From Paraburkholderia sp. UYCP14C (GTDB lineage: Bacteria > Pseudomonadota > Gammaproteobacteria > Burkholderiales > Burkholderiaceae), in the NCBI RefSeq assembly GCF_004197395.1, contig NZ_SELS01000003.1, forward strand, positions 124,001 to 188,000: a stretch of DNA of 64,000 nucleotides, read 5' to 3'. Shown here in pieces: positions 8,015 to 19,788 of this stretch. Made by a program: the position numbers and the translations under genes. Position 1 is the stretch's first letter, and each line of letters begins with the position of its first letter. The notes beneath the pieces were generated by a model, which searched no databases, was not told where the DNA came from, and saw nothing but the letters and a program-made list of their open reading frames with translations.

Positions 8015-8032
8015 TTACTTGCCGATGCAGAA
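8015..8032 (-). other. Candidate island attachment site in the 3' end of mnmE
   Basis: The last 18 bases of mnmE read TTCTGCATCGGCAAGTAA on the minus strand. From memory, the attB site of Salmonella genomic island 1 in trmE is the same apart from three C/T changes. The codons encode the conserved FCIGK end, so the similarity partly reflects protein conservation. The integrase gene begins close by. Confidence 0.5.
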
Positions 8033-9409
8033 TCGGCTGAAAATCACTCCGAGCAGATCGTCCGAACTGAACTCACCCGTGATCGAATTCAATTGATCCT
8101 GCGCGAGCCGCAATTCCTCGGCGAACAGATCCAGCGCCTGCGCGTTCTGCTCCGCATGCGCGGCAGCGGTCGCCAAATGCTCGTCGGCCGCGCGCAACGC
8201 GATCAGGTGCCGCTCGCGCGCGAGATAGACGCTCTCCGCGCCCGCCTGCCAGCCGGCGATGCGCAACAGCTCATCGCGCAGCAACGAGACGCCGTCTCCC
8301 TTCTTCGCCGACAGCCGCACTTCGCTGAGTTCCAGATCGGCGTCGAGTGCCTGGGTCGCCGGTGCGAGCCCGGTCAGGTCGGTCTTGTTCAGCACGCGCA
8401 CGACCGGCACGCCGTGCGGAAAGCGTCCGGCGATCGTTTCGTCGTCGGCCGTCATGCCGGTGCGCGCGTCGAGCAGATGCAGCACCACGTCCGCGCGCTC
8501 GATCTCGCCCCACGTGCGCTCGATGCCGATCTTCTCGACCTCGTCCTCGGTTTCGCGCAAGCCGGCCGTGTCGATCACGTGCAGCGGAATGCCTTCGATC
8601 TGGATCGTCTGCGCGACCTTGTCGCGCGTGGTGCCGGCGATCGGCGTGACGATCGCGAGCTCGGCGCCGGCGAGCGCGTTCAGTAACGACGACTTGCCGA
8701 CGTTCGGCTGCCCCGCCAGCACGACCGACAAACCCTCGCGCAACAACGCCCCCTGGCGCGCCTCGCTCAGCACATGCGCGAGACGCTCGCGTATGCGCGC
8801 GAGCTTGCCGCGCGCGTCGGCGGCCTCGAGAAAGTCGATTTCCTCTTCCGGGAAGTCGAGCGTCGCTTCGACCAGCATCCGCAGCGTAATCACTTCTTCG
8901 ACCAGTGCGTGGATGTCGCGCGAGAACGCGCCGTCGAGCGAACGGCCGGCCGAACGCGCGGCGGCCTCGGTGCTCGCCTCGATCAGATCGGCGACGGCTT
9001 CGGCCTGCGCGAGGTCGAGCTTGTCGTTCAGAAACGCGCGACGCGTGAACTCGCCGGGCTCGGCGAGCCGCAGGCCGAACGCGCGGCCGGCGTCGATACA
9101 GCGCTGCAGGACCAACTGCAGCACGACCGGGCCGCCGTGGCCTTGCAGTTCGAGCACGTGCTCGCCGGTGTACGAATGCGGCGCCGGGAAGTACAGCGCG
9201 ATGCCGCGGTCGAGCGGATTGCCGCTCGCATCGAGAAACGGCACGTAGCTCGCGTGACGCGACGCGAGCGTCTGGCCGGTGAGGGCCTGCATCAACGGCT
9301 GGGCGGCGGCCGCGCCAGCGCGACCGAACGAAATCCGCACGACGCCGATGCCTCCCCGGCCGGGCGCGGTAGCAATGGCAACGATGGGATCGGAATCGGT
9401 CGTGAGCAT
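8015..9409 (-). CDS. mnmE: tRNA uridine-5-carboxymethylaminomethyl modification GTPase MnmE
   Basis: A 464-residue GTPase which, with MnmG, modifies the wobble uridine (U34) of several tRNAs. The folate-binding N-terminal domain begins [25 protein letters not shown] helical domain is interrupted by a G domain with GQPNVGKSS (about 233-241), GTTRD, DTAG and NKTD. The C-terminus is FCIGK, with the catalytic-type cysteine. The ATG at 9409 is chosen because it matches the family N-terminus; an upstream open frame to 9517 is Pro/Arg-rich and unlikely to be translated. The length agrees with E. coli MnmE. Its 3' end is the candidate att site next to the integrase. Confidence 0.97.
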   Translation of the reverse strand: MLTTDSDPIVAIATAPGRGGIGVVRISFGRAGAAAAQPLMQALTGQTLASRHASYVPFLDASGNPLDRGIALYFPAPHSYTGEHVLELQGHGGPVVLQLVLQRCIDAGRAFGLRLAEPGEFTRRAFLNDKLDLAQAEAVADLIEASTEAAARSAGRSLDGAFSRDIHALVEEVITLRMLVEATLDFPEEEIDFLEAADARGKLARIRERLAHVLSEARQGALLREGLSVVLAGQPNVGKSSLLNALAGAELAIVTPIAGTTRDKVAQTIQIEGIPLHVIDTAGLRETEDEVEKIGIERTWGEIERADVVLHLLDARTGMTADDETIAGRFPHGVPVVRVLNKTDLTGLAPATQALDADLELSEVRLSAKKGDGVSLLRDELLRIAGWQAGAESVYLARERHLIALRAADEHLATAAAHAEQNAQALDLFAEELRLAQDQLNSITGEFSSDDLLGVIFSRFCIGK

Positions 9410-9797
9410 GGGAAGTCGGGCGAAAACGCGAGGGGGAGGGCAGCGCCGCGTCGGACGAGTCGGCGCGAGGCATTGTAACGCGCGCGCTTCGAGCGGAAGG
9501 GGCGGCGTTGGCGGCAAGGATGTGAAGCGGATGGCGCGCTGGTTCGCCCTACTATCCGAACAACTCAGATTTATCTTAAGTAAGCTAGGATCGTTACTAC
9601 GATTCTTAAGAACAATTGAGATTTGACGGGGCCGTCGGTTCGGGCAAAGGCAGGCCAGTCAATAGAGAGATGAAAAAAAACGAATCCGTGCAACGCATTG
9701 CCGGGCGCGCGCTGCAAGCTAAAACTATCTCAAATAGGAGAAAACAAAGCTTGACCGGTTGTCAACTGGGTGAACGCTGAATCGCACAATCTGGCCC
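9410..9797. promoter_or_regulatory. Divergent control region of mnmE and the HTH regulator
   Basis: 388 bases without a gene, with a marked AT-rich block at about 9556-9625. It contains two TCTTAAG sites (9574-9580 and 9604-9610) exactly 30 bases apart; the second is part of the perfect palindrome TTCTTAAGAA (9603-9612). Similar strings CAACTCAGATTT and CAATTGAGATTT flank them. The spacing of about three helical turns on one DNA face is what a dimeric repressor would bind, possibly the adjacent HTH protein. No confident -35/-10 pair was found. Confidence 0.45.
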
Positions 9798-10205
9798 ATG
9801 CCAACCGACAAAGAAAAAGCCGCCTTCGCCAAGAGGCTGAAGGAACTGCTCGAGCCGCTGAAAATTCGCGGCGGGACCAAACTCGCCGAGCAGTTCAATC
9901 TTCGCTATCACGGCGAGCGGCCCGTGACACCACAGACCGCGCACAAATGGCTGACCGGTACGACGATTCCGAAGCCGGACAAGTTGCGCACGCTAGCCGA
10001 ATGGTTAAACGTCAAGGAGCACTGGCTCCATTACGGACCGCCGCCCGGCGCCAGCGCAAGACCGATGGCTCGCGGCGAAAAATATCCGCCGACGCCGGAA
10101 ACGATCGAGCTCGCTTCCAAGATCGCATCGTTGACCCCGAAGGACCGGAATCTGGTCGAGGAAATGATCGTGCGCTTTTACGGCGAGGATTCCGACGAGG
10201 AGTGA
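9798..10205 (+). CDS. Small helix-turn-helix transcriptional regulator (XRE/CI-like)
   Basis: A 135-residue protein. Residues about 8-75 look like a CI/XRE-type DNA-binding domain (KLAEQFNLRYHGERPVTPQTAHKWL, then KPDKLRTLAEWLNV and the frequent phage-repressor phrase WLHYG). The rest is a short linker and a C-terminal helix (ELASKIASLTPKDRNLVEEMI) ending in acidic residues, which may dimerise. No ligand or protease domain is present. No strong binding site precedes the ATG. Its location next to mnmE could reflect old phage or island cargo or a fixed core gene. The target is unknown; palindromes upstream suggest autoregulation. Confidence 0.75.
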   Translation: MPTDKEKAAFAKRLKELLEPLKIRGGTKLAEQFNLRYHGERPVTPQTAHKWLTGTTIPKPDKLRTLAEWLNVKEHWLHYGPPPGASARPMARGEKYPPTPETIELASKIASLTPKDRNLVEEMIVRFYGEDSDEE

Positions 10206-10256
10206 GCGACGCAACATGAGCGCGGCGGCCGGCCGCATTTCCTTCCACCGCACCAT

Positions 10257-10296
10257 AAAAAAAGCCGCCCGGTTCGCACCGGGCGGCTTTTCGTTT
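10257..10296. terminator. Bidirectional terminator between HTH regulator and yidC
   Basis: An 11-bp perfect stem, AGCCGCCCGGT/ACCGGGCGGCT (10263-10288), has A7 on the left and TTTTCGTTTT on the right. It serves the plus-strand regulator and the minus-strand yidC operon. Confidence 0.88.
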
Positions 10297-10342
10297 TCAG
10301 CTTGCGCCGCGCCGGCCATGCGGGCCGCCGCGGGACGGAACA

Positions 10343-12001
10343 TCAGGCCGGCTTCGCCTTTGAGCTGCCCATCATCCGCGTGATGTAGTACTGCTGCGCG
10401 ATCGACAGCACGTTGTTCACGACGTAGTACAGCACGAGACCCGCGGGGAAGAAGAAGAACATCACCGAGAACGCGATCGGCATGAACATCATCATCTTTG
10501 CCTGAACCGGGTCCGGCGGCGTCGGGTTCAAGCGGGTCTGCAGGAACATCGACACGGCCATCAGGACCGGCAGGATGAAATACGGGTCCTGCTGCGACAG
10601 ATCCTGAATCCACAGAATCCACGGCGCGCCGCGCATTTCCACAGACGACAGCAATACCCAGTACAGCGAGATGAACACCGGAATCTGGATCACGACCGGC
10701 AGACAACCGCCGAACGGATTGACCTTCTCGGTCTTGTACAGCTCCATCAGCGCCGCGTTCATCTTCTGCGGATCGCCCTTGAAGCGCTCGCGCAGCGCTT
10801 GCATGCGCGGCGTGATCGCCTTCATGCGCGCCATCGACTTATAGCTCGCGGCCGACAGCGGGAAGAACACTGCCTTGATCAGCAGCGTGAGCAGCACGAT
10901 CGACCAGCCCCAATTGCCGACATAGCTGTGGATCTTCGACAGCAGCCAGAACAGCGGCTTCGCGATGATCGTGACCCAGCCGTAGTCCTTCACCAGATCG
11001 AGGCCCGGCGCGATGCCGGCGAGCATCTTCTCTTCTTCCGGACCGGCGAACAGACGCGCGGACACGCTAACGGTCTGGCCCGGCTGGATGGTCGGCATCG
11101 CCTGCTTCATGCCGACGCGATACAGCGACGGATCGATCTTCTCGGCGTAGAACTCACGCTTCACGCCTTCCTGCGGAATCCATGCCGACGCGAAGTAGTG
11201 CTGGACCATCGCGACCCAGCCGTCGTTGGCCGACGTCGCGAAGTTCTCCTTGTTCTTGTCGAGATCGCTGAACGTCATCTTCTGGAAGTGATGCTCGTTC
11301 GTGTAGACAGCCGGTCCGATGAACGTGTGCGAGAAGCGCGGCGTTTCGACCGGCTGGTCGTCGCGCACGAGCTCCATATAGACCTGCGGCGTCACCGGCG
11401 TGGTGCCGACGTTCTGGACCTTCGTCTCGACGCCGATCACGTAGCTGCCGCGCGTGAACGTATACGTCTTGATGACCCTGAGGCCGCCCTTTTCCGGCGA
11501 CTCGAAGCTCATCTGGAACGAGTTCTGACCGTCAGCCAATTGGGTCGGCTGGTTCGGCATCAGCGTGAAGACGTCGTTGTGATTCGGGAAATCGCCGCCG
11601 AGCAGGCCGGTGCGAGCCAGATACGTGTGATTGTTCGTCTTGTCGAACAGGGTGATCACGAGGTCCGGCTGCTTGCCGTCGCCCTGCTTGACGAGCGACA
11701 GGCGCGACAGCGTGCCGCCGCGGGTGTCGATTTCGCCGCTATAGACGTCGGTGCCGAACTTCACGAGCTGCGATTGCGCGGCTGCCGGCGCGTTGCCGGG
11801 CGCTGCCGCGTTGGTGGCCGGCAGATCGGCCGGTTGGGTGCCCGGCGTCGTGGTACCCGGCGCTGCGCTGCCGGCGGTCTGGGTCGGCGTCGTGCTCGGG
11901 AAGAACATCGACGGGCGTCCGTGGTCGCGTTGCCAGTTGTCGAACAGCATGACAGCTGACATGAAAAAGATGACCCATAGGACGGTGCGTTTGATATCCA
12001 T
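10343..12001 (-). CDS. yidC: Membrane protein insertase YidC
   Basis: A 552-residue inner-membrane insertase that works alone or with SecYEG. The N-terminal membrane anchor ([17 protein letters not shown]) is followed by a Pro/Ala/Thr-rich linker (about 35-80). Next come the large periplasmic beta domain typical of Gram-negative YidC (about 80-345) and the conserved five-helix core ([23 protein letters not shown] onward, including [23 protein letters not shown]). Length is as expected. It is the last gene of the rpmH-rnpA-yidD-yidC operon, 30 bases after yidD. Confidence 0.97.
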   Translation of the reverse strand: MDIKRTVLWVIFFMSAVMLFDNWQRDHGRPSMFFPSTTPTQTAGSAAPGTTTPGTQPADLPATNAAAPGNAPAAAQSQLVKFGTDVYSGEIDTRGGTLSRLSLVKQGDGKQPDLVITLFDKTNNHTYLARTGLLGGDFPNHNDVFTLMPNQPTQLADGQNSFQMSFESPEKGGLRVIKTYTFTRGSYVIGVETKVQNVGTTPVTPQVYMELVRDDQPVETPRFSHTFIGPAVYTNEHHFQKMTFSDLDKNKENFATSANDGWVAMVQHYFASAWIPQEGVKREFYAEKIDPSLYRVGMKQAMPTIQPGQTVSVSARLFAGPEEEKMLAGIAPGLDLVKDYGWVTIIAKPLFWLLSKIHSYVGNWGWSIVLLTLLIKAVFFPLSAASYKSMARMKAITPRMQALRERFKGDPQKMNAALMELYKTEKVNPFGGCLPVVIQIPVFISLYWVLLSSVEMRGAPWILWIQDLSQQDPYFILPVLMAVSMFLQTRLNPTPPDPVQAKMMMFMPIAFSVMFFFFPAGLVLYYVVNNVLSIAQQYYITRMMGSSKAKPA

Positions 12002-12031
12002 GCGTTGTCTCAGTGTCGATGGAACGGCGCG

Positions 12032-12262
12032 TCAGCGCTTTTCAGAGGTGGGTGGCGGGACGAGATCGATGCCGCCCGCGGAAAGCGGGTGGCAGCGGCA
12101 AACACGCCTCACGGCGAGATAAGTCCCGCGCGCGGCGCCATGATACTGGATTGCCTCGCGCGCGTAATCAGAGCAGGAAGGGTAAAAACGGCACCGGTTG
12201 CCGAGCATGGGGCTCACGGCAAGCTTGTAAAAACGCAATAAAGCGAAGAGTACCGTTTGCAT
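12032..12262 (-). CDS. yidD: Membrane protein insertion efficiency factor YidD
   Basis: A 76-residue protein. The family signature [15 protein letters not shown] and the pattern [16 protein letters not shown] identify it. The ATG at 12262 gives the usual N-terminus [21 protein letters not shown] with an amphipathic helix. The frame extends upstream to 12370, but that part is Ala/Arg-rich and unlike family members. It lies between rnpA and yidC as in most proteobacteria and helps insertion of membrane proteins at the inner membrane. Confidence 0.93.
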   Translation of the reverse strand: MQTVLFALLRFYKLAVSPMLGNRCRFYPSCSDYAREAIQYHGAARGTYLAVRRVCRCHPLSAGGIDLVPPPTSEKR

Positions 12263-12374
12263 GGCAGGTGCGGCCGAACGGCGCCGCGCAACGTGGAGTA
12301 CCGAGCGACGCCCGCGCCCTGAAGCTGCCGGCGCAACGCCCGTTGCGGCGACCGTGGTGCGGGCGATCACTGCG

Positions 12375-12863
12375 TCATTCCGTCCTGGGCGCCTCCGCGG
12401 GCGGCGCCTGACGACGGGTAATTTCGCGCGCTGCCTTGTCGAGCAACGCTTCGATTTCGCTGCGGCACAGCGCCTTCAACGGCGGTGACGACGCGCTCGG
12501 CAAAGCCTTTTTGTCGAAACGCGTGTGTAGACGCAGCAGCACATCCCAACCGCCGAATTCCGCGCGACGCACTCGGAAGGCCTCGCGCGCGATCCGACGC
12601 ACCAGATTACGCGTCGCCGCGCGCGGCGCATACTTCTTGCCGATCACGAGGCCAAGACGCGCCTCGTTGCCGGTGGGCCGGCCGTACACGACAAAGTGCG
12701 CGGTACGGCGCCACGGCCGCAAACGAAAAACGGATGAAAATTCATCCGTTTTTAGCAGCCTTGCGGCTTTGGGGAAGGCGGCTTGCGCTCGCAACGGAAC
12801 CGAGCCCGGTTGCTGCGCCCCGGCCGCTCCCGCTTCGCCACGGGCTTCGGTCACAGCGCGCAA
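12375..12863 (-). CDS. rnpA: Ribonuclease P protein component
   Basis: The protein subunit of RNase P, which matures tRNA 5' ends together with its RNA. The RNP signature is clear ([20 protein letters not shown]). The central [17 protein letters not shown] and C-terminal RRQAP tail fit beta-proteobacterial RnpA. The start is uncertain: TTG at 12863, ten bases after the rpmH stop, gives 162 residues; GTG at 12854 or TTG at 12794 would give shorter forms nearer the usual length. It is expressed with rpmH. Confidence 0.93.
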   Translation of the reverse strand: MRAVTEARGEAGAAGAQQPGSVPLRAQAAFPKAARLLKTDEFSSVFRLRPWRRTAHFVVYGRPTGNEARLGLVIGKKYAPRAATRNLVRRIAREAFRVRRAEFGGWDVLLRLHTRFDKKALPSASSPPLKALCRSEIEALLDKAAREITRRQAPPAEAPRTE

Positions 12864-12873
12864 TCCGCTTGCC

Positions 12874-13008
12874 TTAGATCGCGAGGCGCTTGCGGCCCTT
12901 CGCGCGACGTGCGTTGATGACCTTGCGGCCGCCAGCGGTCTTCATGCGAACGCGGAAGCCGTGGGTGCGCTTGCGACGGGTAACGGAAGGTTGGTAAGTA
13001 CGTTTCAT
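12874..13008 (-). CDS. rpmH: Large ribosomal subunit protein bL34
   Basis: A 44-residue, very basic protein read directly from the minus strand: [20 protein letters not shown] at the start and KGRKRLAI at the end, with the conserved [10 protein letters not shown] block between. This matches bL34 over its full length. It is the first gene of the minus-strand rpmH-rnpA-yidD-yidC operon, facing dnaA across the spacer. Confidence 0.98.
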
Positions 13009-13391
13009 GTTGCTCTCACTTGATCGAAAAAAACCGCGCGATCATCGCTGAAAGCGCAATGGCCGGTGGTTCACTGAAATTGGTTTTCGCGGAACCCGCT
13101 ATTTAAACTGGTTTTCCGTTGGCCGTCAATACTTTAGCCATCCTCCGGCGCAGCCGATGCTTATGGGACTCGATGATCCGTCCCTGTGGATAACTCACTT
13201 TCGGGTCCGTTTTGGCGTTAGAATCTCGCCTTACTTCCCAAAAATGTTGCACGTCGCTCCGGCACGTTTGTCCCGCAGACCCTTGTGGCACAAGCGCCTG
13301 GGGCCGTTACGCCTGGCTGCTCAGGGCCTTGTTGCGCGTGCGCGACAGGGGCAGCGGCGACCGCCGTGCACACCATAACGATAGCAACTTG
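13009..13391. promoter_or_regulatory. rpmH-dnaA intergenic region with a DnaA box
   Basis: A 383-base divergent spacer. A perfect DnaA box, TGTGGATAA, is at 13185-13193, with TAGAAT at 13219-13224 as a possible dnaA -10 about 25 bases further on; this fits DnaA autorepression. Only this one perfect box was found, and there is no long AT-rich stretch. It is therefore a less obvious replication origin than the spacer after gyrB. Confidence 0.7.
13101..13129 (-). promoter_or_regulatory. Sigma-70 promoter of rpmH
   Basis: On the minus strand TTGACG (13124-13129) is followed after exactly 17 bases by TTAAAT (13101-13106), about 90 bases before the rpmH start. This is a good fit to a -35/-10 pair for a highly expressed ribosomal-protein operon. 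Confidence 0.65.
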
Positions 13392-14990
13392 ATGAACGAA
13401 TTCTGGCAACACTGTTCCGCATTGCTGGAGCGTGAGCTTACGCCCCAGCAGTACGTGACGTGGATCAAACCCTTGGCCCCGGTCGCCTTCGACGCCGATG
13501 CGAATACGTTGAGCATTGCCGCGCCGAACCGCTTCAAGCTCGACTGGGTCAAGAGCCAGTTCTCCGGCCGCATCGCGGATATGGCCCGCGATTTCTGGCA
13601 TACGCCGGTGGACGTGCAATTCGTACTGGATCCGAAGGCCGGCATGCGCGCCCCGGCGGCCGCGGCGCCGGCTCCGTCGTCGCCACGCCCGGCTTCACCC
13701 GCGCCGCATGGCGGTAATGCCGGGGGCGTCGCTGCCGTAGATGCGGCTGTCGGCGCCGTGCAGGCCGCGCATGCCTCGCGCGCGAATCCCGTGGCCGCGG
13801 CAGCGGCGCTCGCCGCGCAAAATGCGCACCAACGCAGCGCCGCCGAAGACGCCGCAGACCTCGACCTGCCGAGCCTGGACGCGAACGAAGCCGCCGCCGG
13901 ACGCCGCACGTGGCGTCCAGGCCAAGGCGCGGGCGCGGCGGCGAGCAGCGAGAACGACTCGATGTACGAGCGCTCGAAGCTGAATCCCGTGCTGACCTTC
14001 GACAACTTCGTGACCGGTAAGGCGAACCAGCTCGCGCGCGCCGCGGCGATCCAGGTCGCCGACAACCCCGGCATCTCGTACAACCCGCTGTTCCTGTACG
14101 GTGGCGTGGGCCTCGGCAAGACCCACCTGATCCACGCGATCGGCAATCAGTTGCTGATGGACAAACCCGGCGCGCGGATTCGCTACATCCACGCGGAACA
14201 GTATGTGTCCGACGTCGTGAAGGCGTACCAGCGCAAGGCGTTCGACGACTTCAAGCGCTACTACCACTCGCTCGACCTGCTGCTGATCGACGATATCCAG
14301 TTCTTCTCGGGCAAGTCGCGCACACAAGAGGAATTCTTCTACGCGTTCGAGGCACTGGTCGCGAACAAGGCGCAGGTGATCATCACGAGCGATACGTATC
14401 CGAAGGAAATCTCGGGTATCGACGACCGCCTGATCTCGCGCTTCGACTCCGGCCTGACGGTGGCGATCGAGCCGCCCGAACTCGAAATGCGCGTTGCGAT
14501 TCTGATGCGCAAGGCGCAATCGGAATTCGTGAGCCTGAACGAAGACGTCGCGTTCTTCGTCGCGAAGCATCTGCGTTCGAACGTGCGCGAGCTCGAAGGC
14601 GCGCTGCGCAAGATCCTCGCGTATTCGAAGTTCCACGGCCGCGAAATCACGATCGAACTGACCAAGGAAGCGCTGAAAGACCTGTTGACGGTGCAGAACC
14701 GGCAGATTTCGGTTGAAAACATCCAGAAGACGGTCGCCGACTTTTACAGCATCAAGGTCGCGGACATGTATTCGAAGAAGCGTCCGGCGAACATCGCGCG
14801 GCCGCGGCAGATCGCGATGTACCTGGCGAAGGAATTGACGCAGAAGAGTCTGCCGGAAATCGGCGAGCTGTTCGGCGGCCGCGACCACACGACGGTGCTG
14901 CACGCAGTGCGTAAGATCGCCGACGAGCGCAGCAAGGACGCGCAGCTGAATCACGAACTGCACGTGCTGGAGCAGACGCTGAAGGGCTAA
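13392..14990 (+). CDS. dnaA: Chromosomal replication initiator protein DnaA
   Basis: A 532-residue AAA+ initiator. Domain I begins [20 protein letters not shown]. Domain II (about 85-185) is an unusually long Ala/Pro-rich linker, which explains the length above E. coli's 467. Domain III has Walker [11 protein letters not shown] (237-246) and Walker [10 protein letters not shown]. Domain IV has the DNA-binding signature [13 protein letters not shown]. The ATG at 13392 fits the conserved N-terminus; an open frame upstream is ignored. It is followed by dnaN and gyrB. Autoregulation through the DnaA box upstream is likely. Confidence 0.98.
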   Translation: MNEFWQHCSALLERELTPQQYVTWIKPLAPVAFDADANTLSIAAPNRFKLDWVKSQFSGRIADMARDFWHTPVDVQFVLDPKAGMRAPAAAAPAPSSPRPASPAPHGGNAGGVAAVDAAVGAVQAAHASRANPVAAAAALAAQNAHQRSAAEDAADLDLPSLDANEAAAGRRTWRPGQGAGAAASSENDSMYERSKLNPVLTFDNFVTGKANQLARAAAIQVADNPGISYNPLFLYGGVGLGKTHLIHAIGNQLLMDKPGARIRYIHAEQYVSDVVKAYQRKAFDDFKRYYHSLDLLLIDDIQFFSGKSRTQEEFFYAFEALVANKAQVIITSDTYPKEISGIDDRLISRFDSGLTVAIEPPELEMRVAILMRKAQSEFVSLNEDVAFFVAKHLRSNVRELEGALRKILAYSKFHGREITIELTKEALKDLLTVQNRQISVENIQKTVADFYSIKVADMYSKKRPANIARPRQIAMYLAKELTQKSLPEIGELFGGRDHTTVLHAVRKIADERSKDAQLNHELHVLEQTLKG

Positions 14991-15522
14991 ACGGGCTGGC
15001 CGTGCCCGCGACTATGAACCGCGCGGGTGCGGAGTGAAATGCGAAAGTGATTGGTAGCGGCTGCAAGTGGGCCGCACCAGCACCGGAAGCTGGGAAACGG
15101 GGCATCCAACGAGCAACCGGCGTCCATCTGCGGGACCCGGACGGGGTAATGACAGGAGCACGACGGTAAGCAGCCGGAGAGTGGCGTAGAAGCGCGGGGA
15201 AAAGTGCGACGAGGATACGGCTTGACCTGCCTGACCTGGCGCAAAAGGCCGCCCGCGAACCGGCCGCGCAGCGCAGCGGCGCAACAAACCGCCAGCGACC
15301 GAGACCCCGCTCCGCAAAATCGACCTGTTTATTCCCAAACTCGCCCCCAATTTAGTGAGGCGGTCCCGTTTTCAGGCACAATACAGGTTTAACCGCCCGG
15401 CGGCCGCGGGCGGATTTCACGCCGTGACGGGCGCTTGCGTGGCGCCGGCGGGGAGCTGCGGCTGCACGCTGGAAAGCCTGTCCTGCAAGGCGTGCAGGCC
15501 GTTATATCAACGAAGGAACCCT
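14991..15522. other. dnaA-dnaN intergenic spacer
   Basis: 532 bases with no supported gene, no perfect DnaA box and no clear terminator after dnaA. An AT-richer part near 15325-15395 could hold a dnaN promoter. GAAGGAA stands just before the dnaN start. Nothing else was recognised. Confidence 0.5.
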
Positions 15523-16626
15523 ATGCAACTGGTCAAGACCGAACGCGATAACCTCCTCAGGCCGCTGCAAACCGTGAGCGGCATCGTCGAACGCCGCCAT
15601 ACGTTGCCGATCCTCGCCAATTTGCTGATCACCAAGAACGGTCCGGACGTATCGTTCCTGTCGACTGACCTCGAGTTGCAGATCACCACGCGCGCCGACT
15701 TCGGTGTGGGCGGCGATTCGGTCGCGACCACGGTGGCGGCGCGCAAGCTCCTCGACATTCTGCGCGCGATGCCCGACGGCCAGGTCACGCTGACGCTGAA
15801 CGACAAGCGCCTGACCGTGCAATCCGGCAAGAGCCGCTTTGCGCTGCAAACGCTCGCCGCGGACGAGTTCCCGACCGTCGCTCAGGCTAAAGACTACGGC
15901 GCGAGCCTCGTGGTTCCGCAAAAGACGTTCCGCCAGCTGCTCGGCATGGTCCATTTCTCGATGGCCCAGCAGGACATCCGCTACTACCTGAACGGCATGC
16001 TGCTGGTGGTGGACGGCGATCAGCTGATGGCGGTCGCGACGGACGGCCACCGTCTCGCGTTTTCGTCGATGAAGATCGAAGGCTCGTTCGCGCGCCAGGA
16101 AGTGATCATTCCGCGCAAGACGATTCTCGAATTGCAGCGCCTGCTCGAAGACATCGACGACACGCTGAAGATCGACATCGCGCAGACGCAGGTCAAGTTC
16201 ACGTTCGGCCAGGTCGAACTCGTGTCGAAGCTCGTGGAAGGCAAGTTCCCCGACTTCCAGCGCGTGATTCCGAAGTCGCACAAGAACAAATTCCAGATTG
16301 GCCGCGAAGAACTGCAGCGCTCGCTGCAACGCGCGGCGATTCTGACGTCGGATAAGTTCAAGGGCGTGCGCTGCATCGTCGAGCCGGGCCAGTTGAAGAT
16401 CATGTCGACCAACGCCGATCAGGAAGAGGCGCAGGAAGAACTGGAAATCGCGTACGACGGCGACAGCGTCGATATCGGGTTCAACGTCACGTATCTGCTC
16501 GACGTGCTCGCGAACCTGAAGGTCGACATGTTGCAGGTGAGCCTGGGGGACGCCAGCTCCAGCGCGTTGATCACGATTCCCGAGAACGACGAATTCAAGT
16601 ACGTGGTGATGCCGATGCGCATCTGA
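15523..16626 (+). CDS. dnaN: DNA polymerase III subunit beta (sliding clamp)
   Basis: A 367-residue sliding clamp made of three repeated domains. The start MQLVKTERDNLLRPLQTVSGIVERRHTLPILANLL is typical; the end is EFKYVVMPMRI, with the conserved MPMR near the protein-binding cleft. The ATG at 15523 has GAAGGAA upstream; a longer open frame reaching to 15355 is not credible. It tethers DNA polymerase III and binds DnaA-inactivation and repair partners. It lies in the dnaA-dnaN-gyrB order. Confidence 0.98.
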   Translation: MQLVKTERDNLLRPLQTVSGIVERRHTLPILANLLITKNGPDVSFLSTDLELQITTRADFGVGGDSVATTVAARKLLDILRAMPDGQVTLTLNDKRLTVQSGKSRFALQTLAADEFPTVAQAKDYGASLVVPQKTFRQLLGMVHFSMAQQDIRYYLNGMLLVVDGDQLMAVATDGHRLAFSSMKIEGSFARQEVIIPRKTILELQRLLEDIDDTLKIDIAQTQVKFTFGQVELVSKLVEGKFPDFQRVIPKSHKNKFQIGREELQRSLQRAAILTSDKFKGVRCIVEPGQLKIMSTNADQEEAQEELEIAYDGDSVDIGFNVTYLLDVLANLKVDMLQVSLGDASSSALITIPENDEFKYVVMPMRI

Positions 16627-16651
16627 CGCGTCCAACATCAAGAAGAACACC

Positions 16652-16680
16652 AAGGGGCGCAGCGCCCCTTTGGCGTTTTT
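16652..16680 (+). terminator. Possible terminator after dnaN
   Basis: AAGGGGCG/CGCCCCTT (16652-16670, loop CAG) followed by TGGCGTTTTT. The T-run is interrupted, so it may attenuate rather than fully stop transcription into gyrB. Confidence 0.6.
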
Positions 16681-16692
16681 ATGGCGTTTTGA

Positions 16693-19212
<2,520 letters not shown>

Positions 19213-19269
19213 TGGTGTAGTGCGAAGCTCGACCGAGCATCTCATCAAGTTGTGCGATAAAGTCCTGAA

Positions 19270-19305
19270 ACCCCGCAGCCGTAAAGGCTTGCGGGGTTTT
19301 TTCTT
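19270..19305 (+). terminator. Terminator after gyrB
   Basis: A GC-rich stem, CCCCGCAGCC with GGCTTGCGGGG (19271-19295; one mismatch), is followed by TTTTTTCTTT, 58 bases after the gyrB stop. Confidence 0.85.
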
Positions 19306-19788
19306 TCCCGCATTCGCGACATAGCCTCGATTGCGAGCCCCGACGCTGAATGCTCTGCGCTTGAAAATCCGCGGGTCGCGACCATTCAGTTGCCGCCAAC
19401 GAGATCTTCTAGTGGCCTTTCACTCAAGGCCACTTATCCACATCCCCCTTTGGACAACCTTTGTAAAAGCAGCCGAACACGTTGTGGGCGAAACCTTGAC
19501 AAACGCTAAGCGTTAACGGACCGACGAAAAGTTCTCCCTGGCTCCGTTAACCTGTCCGCCCGCGCTCCCAAGGGTTATCGATTCCGCAGCGCGTTGATCC
19601 GTAAACGAACTTCCAAGTTATCCACAGCCGAACGCGCCGCTTGTTAACTATTACTACGTATACATATACAAAGACTATAAAAACCAGAGAAGCAACCCAA
19701 AACCCGCGCAACGTATACGCACACGACAACAGCAACATCGCAGCATTCAGAAGGAGAAGCAGCGAGCACCCACCCAGCCACCCGCGCC
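19306..19788. other. Origin-like spacer with two perfect DnaA boxes
   Basis: About 480 non-coding bases between convergent genes. It holds two perfect DnaA boxes in the same orientation, TTATCCACA at 19434-19442 and 19618-19626. There is also a 9-bp inverted repeat GTTAACGGA/TCCGTTAAC (19512-19551), the hairpin AACGC-TAA-GCGTT just before it, and a strongly AT-rich block (about 19640-19685) that could serve as an unwinding element. The second box directly precedes the AT-rich block. This is the best oriC candidate in the window, but further boxes or IHF sites were not established. Confidence 0.5.

Noticed and set aside
12032-12370. 112-residue form of YidD starting inside the rnpA-yidD junction
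   Set aside because: The extra N-terminal part is Ala/Arg-rich and absent from the family; ATG 12262 gives the conserved start.
13212-13391. N-terminal extension of DnaA
   Set aside because: The family begins at MNEFWQ; the upstream codons include the promoter region and show no homology.
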